The notes below the pieces were generated by a model that saw only the letters and a program-made list of their open reading frames with translations, searched no databases and was not told where the DNA came from. This document shows, piece after piece, positions 49,479-63,325 of a stretch of 64,000 nt of DNA. The stretch lies in the NCBI GenBank assembly GCA_020746105.1, contig CM036658.1, forward strand, positions 15,608,689 through 15,672,688. The letters run 5' to 3'. Position 1 is the first letter of the stretch; every line of letters starts with the position of its first letter. The position numbers and the translations under genes are program-made. The stretch comes from Trogon surrucura. Lineage: Eukaryota > Chordata > Aves > Trogoniformes > Trogonidae.

Positions 49479-51490
49479 CCAAAATGCTTGTCTTGAAAGA
49501 GACTGAAGATACAAGTTTGTTTAGCACTGCTGAGATCTTAAATGTGTATGCTGGAACGTAATTGGAACAAGAAGAAAATCTACCTCAATTGCTGCAGATG
49601 TGCACACAGTTCATGGGTTCAGAAACATTCTTGTACACCACTTTTTTTACATCTGGACAAGTTTAATTTTAGCTTGTTTTTACACCACAAAGTAACTGAT
49701 AGGATGGAATGCCACGAGCAAGTCTCAGGTTGTACGTTTCTTCAGTTATCCATACTTTGGTGCTCTTTGTGTTCAACAAGATCTGTGAGTTCTATTCCAG
49801 TGTCTGCCAGTGCTCTCTGAGGCAAAACTCCCTGTAAAGATCATGAGGCTTGATTCACCAATGCCTTATGCAATATGCAATCTTTGATATCAGTGAAGAC
49901 ATGAAAGATGCTAATGGTTTAGCATGGTTTTATGTATGTGTTTGCCCTTTTGTAAGTGATGTGAGCCTGTGGGGTAAAGAGATGTGCCCCCACATTCTCC
50001 CCTGTCTAAGTCTTGACTAAAGAACTCAGGCCTAGTGTGATTGGTATTCATTGCGTAGGTATTCTCTCTCAATCTTCCCTCATCCTCAGTAACATTATGA
50101 TGTTCTGCTGCGATTGTCACTGTAGTTATAAATGAGCCCTCATAACTTTGCTGCAGGATCAAGGAGAGAAGGAAATTGAGGGAAGATTTTTTAATATTTG
50201 AAAAGATTTCTTTATGCTTGAGCCAATACCAAACAGATGATTAGGAGACGTAACAAAGGTAAATCTATTTTTGCTTAGGTACGTGCATCTTTTTATATCA
50301 CAGTCCCCTCCTCTGATGTTTTATTTATAACTTCTAATGCTGCAGAAAAGTGATGCTACTATGGACAAGTACAAGAGGGGAAGCTGGTTGATGTATGAAA
50401 GACACCTGTGTTTAAACTGTCTTGTTGTGTCTTACATATACAATGAAAGCTTATCTGGTGCTAATTTATACTTAAATTTCAGAGCAAAGAACCATAACAG
50501 ACCCAAGGAATTGTTATGATGGATAAAGCTGGTCCAGTGGTTAAGGGAAAAGGTCCAGGCTGTGATGATCCGGGTTACCATCTGGGGCAAAAATGGCACT
50601 TCTCTGTATCTTTATTTCCTTTTCTGAGAATACAGTTGATAATGCTTACTTGTGTCTCTGAGGATATAGCATTAATCTTTGAAAACACAGTAAAAGAATT
50701 GCAGTGGTGGAAGACAGCAGAGTGATGAATCTCATTGAAGTTCTCAATTCTCTGCAAGTGCAAGTGAAGCTTTTAAAAAGTAGAAGATTTTGGAAGACCT
50801 TGACATGGAAACAGGGTGATCTAATGACTTCTTTGATCCCTGCTTGAAAAATACAGCTAAATCTGAAAAGCATTACTCTATGTGTATGTGGATCACCGGA
50901 ATGGATTGAATCTGAGAAACATGTGAGCAGCTCATACCAGAAGTTTCAAGAGAATGACTGGACTGCCCACTGCATTTGTGGATTTGAATGGCAAGAGGAG
51001 TGGTGACTGCAGAGACTACAAGTGGAATTTAAGGGCACAGTCAAAATGGAAGCAGAAGTCTGAGCTATCCAGTTTCTCACAGCTGCCTAAGAGATGTGGC
51101 TTTTATTTTCTGCCTATTGAAGAACCAGAGAGGGAAGGGGTTGCTGCAAATATTTTGGGGATCTACTGTTTTTAAAGATTTCCTTTATACTTATAAAGCC
51201 TTCTGTATTTTTGAGTATATTCTTTTATAGGACTCCTCTTTCTCCAGATCATCTCTACCTCCAAAATCTTAGTTATTAAATCTCAACACTCTACAGTGGG
51301 ACAAGGCATTAGAAGATTTTCATTAACTACAAAACAATTATGAGAGCCCTGTGATTGCAATACTGATTGACACACAATGACACCTGCTGAATAAGAAGTG
51401 GTTCCTGCAAAGGAACAGCTAGTGTACGCATTTAATTAATTAATATTTTCCTGTACCTTTTATAAATAAAGAAATACAGAATACAGTTTT
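49479..51490 (+). other. SLC35D2: SLC35D2 3' UTR
   Basis: About 2 kb of non-coding sequence runs from the stop codon to the AATAAA at 51465-51470. No second gene was seen. Open frames up to 92 codons in it are unconvincing. Confidence 0.55.
51465..51470 (+). terminator. Poly(A) signal, likely SLC35D2 end
   Basis: AATAAA preceded by an AT-rich stretch and followed by T/G-rich sequence (GTTTTTGGGTATTTTTTTTG). An earlier or later signal cannot be excluded. Confidence 0.55.
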
Positions 51491-54233
51491 AACAAGTTTT
51501 TGGGTATTTTTTTTGTGTATGAACACATAAAATGCTTTCAAGCACATATGCATAGTGTGAATATTTGCTTTCTATATAATCAACCACTACAGCATACTTG
51601 AAGTAGTTTCCTTAGTGCATTCTGTACCGTAGTGTAAAGGATCTTATTTAATTTGTTGTTCATGTTATGTTTCTGAGGTGCTTCAGACTTAGATTTCTCA
51701 CCTAAAATGTGGTAGTATTACTAAGAGTCATTTAAAAATAAATTCAGGAATAATGAAAAATAGCTACTATCTAGAAGAACTTGCAAGTCCTTGCAGCCGT
51801 TCACAAGCTCAGCTTCAGTCATGTACTATTTTTTTCTCTGTTTGCAGAGATAATGTTGATTACAGTAAATCTGCTGTTTGAAACCCTAGGAATATGGACT
51901 CCACCAGGCACAACTATGATGTCAGAATTTAGGCAATTACAGAACCTCAGTAGTTATGTCTTTCAATTAATAAGGTGGTAATTTAAAACCGATTTGTCTT
52001 AGGATCCATCTGTAGGTAGCCCTGACCTTACTTTTCTACAGATTTCATATTAGCTTAATGAAACATTAAAACAGGTGTAAAAGTAGATGACTGATTTGCT
52101 GTGTGAAGCTTCATTTTCTTTCTTCTGGAAAAAATGGTAAGAATGGTTAAGAGAAAGCATTAGTCTTCAGAATAATACATTTAAAAGAAGTAGTAAGTGG
52201 GCTACTTTTAAGAAATGCTGAACTGACTTCTGAAGTCACATTGCATCACAGATGTGTCTTGTGGTTACATGCTGCTAGCTATAAAACTTGATTTCCAGAA
52301 GTCAGTCCAATATTCATTTCTGCAGGCAGCAAGGTGTATTTACAAGGGTATGTACAAAGAAACTTAAAAAAAGTAACTGGACTGGAAAGGAATATTTTAC
52401 TATGCATTTATCTGTTCATGCTCTTAATTTTATAGGGATTGCTTAGAGGTGGACTAGCTGTAATGGGGTGAGATTAAGAGAGAAAGAATGCAGTGGTCAC
52501 CTAAAGAAGCTTTCTACCCATGCAATATATGAAATCCTTGCAGTGATTCCTGTGGAAGTCAGAGAAGCAATACCTTGGGAAAAACACAGATGGGACTGGA
52601 TGAACAATTCTTCACATTCATAAGAATTCGTTGTTTTTCCTTTCAGTATGTAATTTACAACTGTTAGGCCCGTGAAGTACTCTAGGCATATCTCAGACTC
52701 GTTATCAGCCTCTGAAAATGAAAGTGGCAAGGGAGCATGGGCAGAACTGGAAGTATGAAAGAGAAGACACTGGAAGTTTGCATTTTCACTCCATCATCAA
52801 AGAGAAGTGATTTTTTTTTTTCCATTTGAAGCAGGTATTCAGCATCATTGTTGCATACGAATAATACAGTGCAACTTGTTCAAATTCGAAGTATTCCTTG
52901 AATAAGGACTGATTCCTTGATGAATTTGGGATTGTAAATATTTTTGGAAACTTAATATTCAGACCTTTTATGATTTGAGTGGCCTTACTTATGGGATAAA
53001 ACAGAAAGCAAAATTTTAAGAGAGCTTGTATATGAGGAATCTGGGTGGTTGTTAAGCTAGGATGGTAATTTTTTTTTTATCTTCCTATTACAGATGATTT
53101 AGTGTTACATTTCTTATGATTCGAGCATCATCTTTGCTGTAATGCATCTGGATATTAATGGTTTTCTGGCTGAAGGTGTCAGTTCTGTGACACATAATGT
53201 ATATTGCTGCTCTTTGGCTGGAGATTTCTGCGTATCAGAGGTTTAGAGATGAATTATGTTAAATGTGAAAGAATATAATGCAAGTATATAAACAACTTTT
53301 ATTTTCCCTTCTCGTAAGTGCATGTGTAACTGTTTCTCTTGTCCAGTTTAAATTGATCTTTGAGAAACAGTATTTCAAATTGCCACTACAAAGGAGAGTT
53401 ATTCTGTGCCTTCCATGAGAAATTCAATGTTAATTTAAAAATTTTTTTTAGTCACTTGAAGTCTGAATTTCATTGATTTAATCTCTGTCTTGCAATGAGA
53501 TACTGTTCCTGTTAGCATTTTTTCCACTCAGGATTTTGATACATGTCCTCAGCTTTACATACTTTATTCAGAAAAACTGAAAATCATGTTCCCTCATTAA
53601 TAGATGACGTACTTGTTCATACCACAATTGCAGCATTTGTAAAATGTGTGTAGTCATCTTTTCAGAAAGCTTGGTGAAAAGATACAAAATATGCTTTCAC
53701 TGTGTAGAAGGAAGTAGGTGATTTTAATACTTTTATTATTTTGTCTTCAAATTGGTAGATAAATCTCGTTTTCTGATTTCATTGTGAACTCGCACTGGAA
53801 ATGTCTGGGCTGGAGTTTAACTGTTTGCTGTAAGAAGTAGTACTGATGTGTGTTATCCCCAGGGTTTGGAGTGTTCTTATCCAGGATTTTGGTTTAGACA
53901 CATTTTTAGTCCCTGTGAGTCCTAAACAATAAAAATACATTTTTTTTCTGTTTCTGGGTAGTTTCGAGAAAAGAAGCAAGAACTTTCCTCTAAAAAAAAC
54001 CCACTAGAAATAATTGTTTAGTTTGGATTTTTTCAGTGGTTTACAAACCTGGGTGTAATGTAGAGATGTTATTCTAATCTAAACCTTGGACATTCTTTAG
54101 GAGAAGAAAATCACGTGATTTGTTTAGTCTTCTCATTTCTCTGCCTGTGTTCAGACACTAGCAGCCTGCTGGGAAGAGGCATTTCCCAGGGTGAGAGTGA
54201 CTGATTCTTACTAGCTCACAGCCTTTGCTCGCC
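51491..54233. other. Intergenic, SLC35D2 to HSD17B3
   Basis: AT-rich DNA with no recognised repeat or gene. The HSD17B3 promoter should lie in the last few hundred bases, but I see no clear TATA box or CpG island, unlike the three other promoters here. Confidence 0.5.
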
Positions 54234-54387
54234 ATGGAAGCACTCCAGCATCAGCTGCTCACTCTTATTGGGGGTCTGATTTGTTTCTGTACTCTGGTAA
54301 AATGCATCAGAGTTGTGAAATACGTTTTCCCACGTATCTGGAGTACTTTGCCTCAGAGTTTCTTTCGGTCGCTGGGAGAATGGGCAG
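54234..54387 (+). CDS. HSD17B3: HSD17B3 coding exon 1
   Basis: Residues 1-51 plus one base: membrane anchor and the start of the Rossmann fold. The donor is TGGGCAG|GTAAAG. Confidence 0.93.
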
Positions 54388-57300
54388 GTAAAGGAAACTT
54401 CTTCATCTTCTTCTTGTAACTGAGTGGTGGATTGCTACATTACTAATGAGGAGAAGTTTTACTTGTATTTTCTTAACCTATCCCTTAGAACAGAATACAG
54501 TTTCCACTAGGTGTGGTTTGCTTAATTCCTTTTTGGTTTTCTCTAGTAACTCTGTGTTTGAGAGACTGAAATTTTTGCATACTTGGGAAGAATTGAAAAA
54601 TAGTCAAACCGGTTACAGCTCTACACTGATGTGTAGATGTGAATTTTCTCATCATTCCTACTTTTTTTTTTTTTCATACTGCAAATGCTGTAGTTTTAGT
54701 AGCATTGCCTACGTCCTCGCTTTTCTCATATGTGAAGCAACTAGTTTCTATCTGGCATATGGTCTTCACTTTTCAAAGTAACTTTTCTTTACTCCCAGTG
54801 ACATTGCTCCAGTGTGGTTTTTTTGGAATTGGTGACCTATCTTTAATGGTATCCTTAACAAGCCAAATCTACTCTTGTCTAAAAACTTCAAAGGCTGCAA
54901 CTTGGCAGTACTTTTAAAAAGTTGTTACACATTCTCTTAAAATAACAGAAATGTTTAATGAATGCTTTCTTCATACTGATCATCAGTTTTTCTTCAGCTT
55001 CCTAGATAATCAATATGAAGCAAGAATTAACAGGTATTACAGTTTCTAAGTTCCTGGGCTAGGGGTGTCACTGGTGATGGCATCTTGTTAAGAACAGTAT
55101 ACTTCTGCCTTATTCCTTTCCTCTGCAGTAGAGATTTGATCTGACTGGATTGAATGTATGTTTAATAAGCACATCTGACAATGGACTAGTAAGAAATGAA
55201 ATCAACCCCCGTGCAGAAGACGTGACTCAATACCAGCTGCTTCTGAAGCAGTACGTAGGTCTCATTTGGATTTAAGAGAGGCAAAGACCTCCATTCTGTG
55301 CCTGAGGTGAGGAGCAGCATCTGGAATTTTCTGTGTAAAATCATTGTTTCCACTGAAGGCTGGGAGACTTGTTTCCTTTAGTGGACCTTTATGCTCTGTC
55401 CTTTTTGTAGACATAAAATCTTCTGGGTCCAGTAAAATTCATGAGGTTCAGATGATTTTCTGTTTCATTTGGTACATGAGATCCTGAGAATCCTGAAAAT
55501 TAAAATTGATAGGTGGGAACTTGTTTCGCAGAATGCTTTTCACCTGCAGGTCTGATAGAAAACTAAAGATCCACTGCTGCTTCACAGAGAAGTCTCTTTT
55601 CTCTGTGAAATGAGAGAGATTGTTCTTCTGTTGGCAACAAACCTAATTAAAAATCATCTTGTTTCCCCGGTGTCTCTTGCAATTTAGAAGTCCTTAATCC
55701 ACATTTGTTCCATTTTGCTCTGAAAAATTAACAGGTTTACCTTGGAATTGCTTTGGTGCTTTCCTACTTTATTTATTTCTTCTTTATTTCTAAGGTGATA
55801 AAAGATTTTCTTTCTGTAGTTCCTCTTTGGTATTTGTTTACAGAACATTTAAAGTTCAGGGTGCTTTACAAATGCCAAGTCTTGTTTACTTTCCCACTAA
55901 CACTAAATCCAAGGTCCAGAGTAGGACAGCTCTGAAGGAAGAACATTTTATAGATGATGGTAAGTTTACTTACAGCCAGATTTCTTGTGTGAGAAAGTGT
56001 TATACCAGGTTTGGACACCTGTTAGTCCTAAACTCTGACATTTTGATCCTAGCATATAGTTGAAAAACTTGAAAAGCAGGACTTTAAGAATATGTATATG
56101 GAATTAAAGTCTTCCACCTCTTAGGCAACTAACTTGTTGCCATGGCAATTATTTGCTTGGGCAATTGATTTGTTACTCAGTTTTGACCCACTGAAAATGA
56201 GAGTAGTAACTATCTACTGCATCAAATACTTTACTGTGGAGAAGGATTTGCTTGGAAGACAAAACTGGTAAATGAAGTAACAAAAAGATGTAAAGGTCAC
56301 AAGAAGGTAAATTTTGAAAAAGATTCTGTGTTTCAGTAGAAACATTTAGGTCACAGTGTTCAAGAAATGCAGGTGGAGAAGATTAAAGAATTCAAGCAAG
56401 AGCAAGGTAGAGCAGAGTTCCAAATGTATTCCTTATTCTTGTTTCTGTTTTCTCCAGTGGTCACAGGAGCAGGAGATGGGCTTGGAAAAGCATATTCCTT
56501 TGAGGTAAGATTTACCCTTAAGTTTATTTTAACAAAATGTTGATATTCCCTGTTCATCAGTGTTTACAAGTTAGTAAAATTATTCTGGAATTCAAAGCTA
56601 GTATGGCAAACATGGTGATAATCCTTCTCCCTTGTATGTGCAGAATGGCATTAATCAAGTTGTGAAAAGAAACTGGTGCTGCATTTCAGAGGAAAGTCAT
56701 TCATGCCTTAATTGTCTTGCCAGACCAAGGAAATAAAATGTGTAATCCAAAAGAATTCACATTGTCTGTCCAGGGTAGGAAGTATCCTAAATAGTCCTTT
56801 TCCCCCCAGTTTTGTAGCTAATCCACTTTTTGAATTTCAGGGGGATGGTCCAGCACTGACATACAAAATGTAATTTTCTAGCCTTTACACTTGCAAACTT
56901 GAAAATATATCTGAAACAACAAATAAATTACAGATCTGTATAAATTAATACAAGCTACAAGTTATGAAAATTGTATAGGAACCTAATGGTTTAATTAAGA
57001 ATCAAGTACTCCAGGAGGCTACAGGAGGAGAGACGAGCTCTGTGCTGTCCCTATAGCTGCTGCTGTGCGGAATCACTACAGCAGGCGGATCATTTGCCTG
57101 TGCTAATCAACAATGAAGGTCGGATGGCCTTGTACTCTCTTGTACCAACCTTGCTATCAGTGGTAGGGATAGGCAGATTTTCTATATAGCATCTTAATTC
57201 AAAACTGGCTCCATTTCTAGAAGCCAAACATCAATGAAACACAACTTGTCTTCAGAGCTGAGGTGACCAGGTGAAAATTAGCAGCCTGTAATATGCAATG

Positions 57301-60300
57301 GTCTAGATGTGATGCATTCTGCTCATAAATTGTAAAATACAACTTACAGGAAAGGAAAATGAGTTCCTTTGAATTAATGTACAGACTGAGAGAGTCAGGG
57401 TTGTTCACTCTGCAGAAAAGAAGGCTCTGAGGAGACCTTATTGTGGCCTTTCAGTATCTCAAGGGGGCTACAAGAAAGCTAGTGAGGGGCTTTTTAGGAT
57501 GTCAGGTAGTGATAGGACTAGAGGGAATGAGTTAAAGCTAGGGATGGATCAGTTCAGACTGGGTGTTAGGAAGAAGTTCTTCCCCATGAGGGTGGTGAGA
57601 CACTGGCACAGGTTGCCCAGAGAGGTGGTGGAAGCCCCATCCCTGGGAGTTTTCAAGGCCAGGCTGGACGGGGCTCTGGGCAGCTTGATCTAGTGGGAGA
57701 TGTCCCTGCCCATGGTGGGGGGCTTGGAACTAAATGGTCCTTAAGGTCCCTTCCAACCCTGACAATTCTATGGTTCTACGATTCTATGATTCTATGATTA
57801 TTAAGCTAGTCTTTTTAACTGTAAGCATTGTTTAAGCACCTACCCCATGGTTTTCATTGCTGGGAGTGGCAATTCTATAAGTACTTTTGAAAGTGCATTG
57901 AATATAGGAAGCACAAAGACAAATACCAGGTATTTCAGTTTAACATTTGGCATAGTTGTGATAAAGATCACAAGCTCTCCCATGGGAGAGAAGGGAAAAT
58001 GCTGCCTTCTGTCTGCTCACTGAGTTGCTGTAGTGATGAGCAAACAAGAAGGATCTGATGAATACACAGGTCGGGGGGATTGGAAGGGATCAAGACAGAG
58101 ATAGGAATTGTCAGAAACGCTTAAACGTTTATTTGACACCTTGCCTCTGAGTGTAGTCAGTCACCTGTACGTGCAGCTTGCTGAACTAACTTTGTGTGTG
58201 TGCACCTGGTGATATCTTATTCATGTGAAGGCTGCAAGAACGTGGGAATATCTAGACCAGAACCTCTGTCATTGTTCTGCTCCCTTTGTACTATATGGGT
58301 TGTGCAATACTAAATCCCATTTAAAAGACCGGCTATAGCATGTGAATAACTGCATTGCCCCACAAGAAAAAATGAAAACGCTACTCTTGTTTTCTTAAAA
58401 AAAAAAATTCACTGGAACTGTCTAGGTTTTATGGAACATTTGTTCATTATTTTTGGCTTTTGTGGGATGACTGAGAGCCATCTTTATCCATGCTGAGATG
58501 TACCTTCCTCCCCAGATGGTGCCTTTGATTGAAGCTGTGCTCAGCTACTGCTCTGTGGGACAGATCTCAAGCTCACACCACATGAGCTCATAGCTTGGCA
58601 CGTCATCTTGCTGGCTGAGGTCAAAGTACACACTTGTGTGTGGCTTGTGAATAAATAAGTCTGACCCTGCTGTTTTAATATCTGTGTGTGTTTGGAATTT
58701 CTGGCTCAGCACTACTGTCTTGGTGGTCAGATGTCAGGGTACAAAATTCTCTGATGTTCTTCTGGTGTAGGTTCCTCTGATTTTTTGGTCTGATGTGAAG
58801 GCAAGCCTTGTTTGATGGCCACAGTGTCTCTTCTAGAGTTTGAGTTCTGACACAAGGTGATGAATTTTTTTTCTGACACCCTGAGCTCATGCATGGGCTG
58901 ATAAAAATTCACAACTAATGTAAGGGCTCTGCACTTGTTAACAGTATATGGTACAGGAGACTAAAAAGAGTAGTTCATGTGTTTTTGAAGGCTAGTGTGG
59001 TGTGTGAAGGCTTTCTGTGTTCCATGTTTTATGTGGAAATCCCAGTAAGTGGTTCGTTGGGTAAAACCCAGCAGATGGAGGTCCAGGCAAAGATTGCAGT
59101 ATTTGCTGGTTCAGTACCCTTGTTTATGGCTAGATACAGGTCTGCAAAGTCTATTAAGCTCAAGAGCTGGCTGAGACTGTGAAGAGCCTGGCAGCTGTGA
59201 GGTCTCAGAACACTATTTTGTAGATGCCAGGACACAAACTTTTCAGAGCAAATTATTGTCCCTTTTGTTTCCTGAGCCTGTATTGAGAGGCAAATGCACA
59301 GAAATTGAGCTTATCCTCTTCTGCATGAAAGTCCAGGCTTCCATGAAGGCTTTGTTTGTGTTTCTGGCACATCAGAGTGATTCTGAAGGACTGGCCTTCT
59401 TGAGAATGAAGACCCAATCCTTTCAACTGACTGCTGTGACGTCAGAGTACTGGGATTTTGGATCTAGTTTGCTATACTTATTTCAAAAGCCAGGTTTCTG
59501 TTAGATTTGGTTTGTTAGTTCTTGGTCTGATAGGGTTTAGACTCACCAGACCTAAAACGGAACAAAAATAAGTCAACCACAAGTGTGCTGCTAGGCTGTC
59601 ACATCTCTACTCACCTGTTACCATTTCAGATACTTATGCAGTCTTTTTTGTTCTGCTTTTTCTGATGTAATAACTATGGATATGCTTTAGCATCTGTTAC
59701 TGACTACAGCACCTCAAACATACTGGGTTTATGAACAAGACCATGCCATACTCATGTTTATGATTTAGGCTCTGCACACTCTTATGTCAGGACATGAGCA
59801 GAATGTTGGTGGCTCACATAGTCGCCATTTTTCTTATTGTTAATAGTTCATAACTCTCTTAAAAATCAGGCCTGTGCTTGTGTCTAACCAATGTTTTAGC
59901 AGATCATTTTGAGACAGGCATGGCATTTGTCTGTTAATACAATAGTTTCTCAAACCTTAAACCTTTGTTTCATTTCCTGAAATTGTGCAGAGTACTACCA
60001 GCAGTATAATACAATCTAAATATGATCTGAGTTTTCCTGCTCCAGTTGCAAACATATTCTGATTTCTCCAGTTGATTTTTCCCTGGAAATACTGCTATTC
60101 TACTTGTGTTGCATAGGTGCAGAGCTAGCAGAGACTGCAGAGTTCTTCTGCCCTATCTTCTCAGTCCTGGTCTGCTGCAACAAAAAGGGTTGAAAGATTT
60201 GAATCACAGAGACCCTACAGGTCTGAACAGCAGGCAGGGAAATAAAAGGTGTGAAGCACTGATCAGCACAATCCTGGGGAGGAGAGAAGAATCTCTTTTG

Positions 60301-63067
60301 TAATAGGTAAAAATTTGCAGTAGGCAGCTACAGATTCCATAAAGCATTATGAGGGATTTTAAGTTTTTACATGTAGTGATCAATGTAGAGTTTAACAAAT
60401 TTGTCAAGGTAACTGTAGTAGTTACATGCATGGTAGGAATTTAAAACCTTTGTCTTGCCTTTCATGAAGCTTTATTGTTTAAAATTTCACCTCACACTGA
60501 GCTGCAAAAACATGCTAGAAAATGCAGAGTGACTTTATGTTGATTTAATGCAGGATTAAGTTTTTAACCATGAGTTTCTGAGATTCCAGAGTGCAGATCC
60601 TGCTTGGTCTTTCCTCACTATTAGCTCCATTTGTAGATGCTAAGTTGTAGTAATTTGTTACGGATGGAGTTGGAAATAATGATACATTTTGGGAACTGAG
60701 GTTTAGAGGCATTTTTGTCCTTTGCCACCGGGGGTCAGGATTTCCTAACCCAAGCAGGTTCACTTCACACAGCCGGGAATCGGTGCTTATTCCTTACTGG
60801 GAGCGGAAACACCATCCATAAATGTCAAAGCTTTTGTATGTTCAGAAAATGCTTTCTGCTAAAGACGTCTACACTAAAAACTACCTTTATTTAAAATCTG
60901 GTAGCGTTAAACATGATTTAACCTTTCCTGTGGATAGCCAGGGAATTATTTTCTAAGTGCTGTTCTTTTTATTTGCCTGAGAGTGCATCTGAATCTCACG
61001 GTAGTTACAACATCTGATGAAACTTGTTTTTGAAAAGGATGCACCTTTTTTAAGTGGATGAGGAAGTAACGTAGAGTAGTCAAGCGCGTAGCCTGTTTTG
61101 CCTTGAGAAATGGCTGCTATGGCCATATACCTCTGGTTAGTCTGGTATACAGTAGCAAGAGAGAGTTCTCTCACCTGACAAATAACAATTTTATAATATT
61201 GACACAAAGATGTGCTTTTAGCTGAAATATGATGCAATCTTAGCAACAGGAGTAATTTTTAACTTAGGTTTTAGAAGGGATTTTTCTACCCAAGGAAGTA
61301 GAGAAACCTAGCAGAGATGATACTGAGAAGTCCAGTGAAGTGGAATTTTGTCTTTATTTTGCGTAGGACATGGCTTATATTTGGGTTTGGGTCTGAAAAT
61401 GCAAAAAATAAAATTAATCCTCATCCTAAACCCCGAAATGGCAGAAAGGAGCAAGCGACCATGGAAACGGAGACTGAGTCTCCAACTGGAGACGACTTGA
61501 ATCAAGCTCATTGTGGACAAAGGGATATCTGCCAGTTAGTAGGCAATTAGAGTTCTCTTCCTGAGAACTTCAAATGAAGTCCTTAAAACAAGCTTTCGAA
61601 ACTCCTGAGAGGCTAAGTCTATGCAGGTCTCTTTGGAGCACCAGTCAGTTATGTTAGAGGGTCTCCAAAAGCACAGAATTTGTGAGCGTGGTCTTTGTGC
61701 TGAAAATGCAAATGGTTGTGGCTGATGCATTTAATAGACAGTCTGCCCCTCGTGTTCCCAATGTAGAGAATTTTTGAACAAAGGTCCTTTTTCTTTAACA
61801 TTCTCTGCATTGTTTCAGAAGAGCCCAACAGGACAAACTGTTTCCCTCAAATAGAATTGAGAAGAAAGCATTGCAGGGAGTCAGCTGTGGAAATTAATGG
61901 GTCTTCAGTGTGTGGCCTTCATCGGCTACTTTCCTCTTCTAAGCAAACGTGGTAGTTTCAGATGACATTGGCTTTATCTTTTGTGCTTACAAATTTAGCT
62001 CTCTTTCTCCTTGCTCTGACAGGCATTTTTCTAATTTCAATTTTATCTTTGCTTTCTTCACGCACCCAGCTCTGTTTGGCTTCCACTTGTTAATAACTTA
62101 GTTTCAAAAGCTGCCACTGTGTTCCTCTCTCAGGCTTTGCCTAAAACTCTTTAACTGATTGGAATGGGAAGCTTTGGGTAAACAGTAGAAAAACATTCAC
62201 TAATCCGCATTTGTTCTGCGTATAGTAGTATCAAACTAATTATAAATGGAGAGCTTTTTAAAATAGGATTTGCAGCTATAAACTTCAACTATTGCCAGTA
62301 CCTTTGTGGATGTATGTTTGTATGACTATATTGTGAGGTGTTATGGATGGACCTCACCTTTCTCCCTTGGTTTCTTTTATTTTTTTTCAGTTTGCATCTA
62401 AGAAAAAAAAATGTTAAAATTTATCCATCTGAACTGCATTGAATTATATTGTATAATAAGTTATAATTATATTTTACAAAAAATAGTGATAAAGTCCAGA
62501 TCCTTTCAAACTTTTGAGCCTTCAATTCAACATGCTTAATCTACTTCTTCAGCATAAAAAACATAAAAGTGGAAGTTGATGTTGTAAAATGACTAAGAAG
62601 TCATCCACAAATTTGTCCATCCAAATCCAAGTAGAAACAAAAATGTGTTTCTGGGAAATGCTGTATTACTTTCACTCCCTACAGACTTTCATTCATCTGA
62701 CATTTGCTCAAATTATTTATTTTTGTCCATGTCATTGGGGTTTCATTGTTGTCCTGTGTATTTTTCTTGTAACGGTCCAGAATTATACAGTGAAGGAGGT
62801 TGTTTGAAAGACTGTTAGAAGACTGATTATTGTTTGGTCCAGTTTTAATATCTTTTGTTTAACTATTAAGCCATTGACGGGTGACTGGAAGGGATATAAA
62901 AAACCCATGGCTGCTTTTATTGTAAAACTGGGAAAAAATTAGAAGATTCTTGTCACTGTTTCCTAAAAACTTTTGTATTCCTCTCTTGTAGCTGGCAAAA
63001 CGTGGATTAAATGTAGTTATGATAAGCAGAACTCTTGAAAAACTGCAGAGAGTAGCCTCTGAAGTTG
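54234..63067 (+). CDS. HSD17B3: 17-beta-hydroxysteroid dehydrogenase type 3, partial (first 3 coding exons)
   Basis: Three in-frame exons (54234-54387, 56458-56504, 62992-63067) encode residues 1-92 of a short-chain dehydrogenase; the rest lies beyond the window. In mammals this endoplasmic-reticulum enzyme reduces androstenedione to testosterone using NADPH, mainly in testis. The N-terminus has a hydrophobic membrane anchor (about residues 9-21) followed by a basic region and LPQSFFRSLGEWA. The NADPH-binding TGAGDGLG motif is at residues 54-61, and ISR with R80 falls at exactly the position of human R80, which favours NADPH. The start at 54234 (CGCCATGG) has a good context and matches the human length. 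The catalytic Y-x3-K is downstream, outside the window. A CR1 sits in intron 2 and another in intron 3. Confidence 0.94.
56458..56504 (+). CDS. HSD17B3: HSD17B3 coding exon 2
   Basis: A 47-base exon encoding VVTGAGDGLGKAYSFE, the cofactor-binding glycine motif. The acceptor is TTCTCCAG|TGG and the donor TTTGAG|GTAAGA. Confidence 0.94.
57390..57800 (+). mobile_element. CR1 LINE 3' fragment, HSD17B3 intron 2
   Basis: A well-preserved CR1 3' end in the sense orientation: a 64-codon ORF2 remnant (57499-57693, with the [16 protein letters not shown] block), then 'aaggtcccttccaaccctgacaa' split over 57744-57768, and four tandem ATTCTATG-type units to about 57798. It is the least diverged CR1 tail in the window. 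Confidence 0.93.
57801..62991. other. HSD17B3 intron 2, right part
   Basis: About 5 kb of AT-rich intron with no repeat family or exon recognised. Open frames of up to 97 codons are scattered on both strands without recognisable domains. Confidence 0.5.
62992..63067 (+). CDS. HSD17B3: HSD17B3 coding exon 3
   Basis: Encodes LAKRGLNVVMISRTLEKLQ and ends one base into the codon after SEV. The acceptor is CTCTTGTAG|CTGG and the donor GAAGTTG|GTAAGT. Confidence 0.94.
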
Positions 63068-63325
63068 GTAAGTGTTTGCCTCAAACTTACCTTCCTGTTT
63101 AGCAGGCTGGCTTTACAGGGATCCCTTGGTACAGTTTCTAGGAGAGTAGGGACTGAGATATTGCCCCAGGTTTTGCTCCAGTACTACAAATATTTTTGGT
63201 GTTACTGTGTTGCTTGAGCCTTTCTAGTCATTGCTTGCTTAAAAAGTATTTGCTGTATAGCATAGATATGCTATATCATTCAAACAACACAATGGGTTTG
63301 ATAAAAAAGTGAATATGTAGAATCA

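Noticed and set aside
49542..49820. 92-codon open frame after the SLC35D2 stop
   Set aside because: It lies in the 3' UTR with no similarity to known proteins and no splice sites in support.
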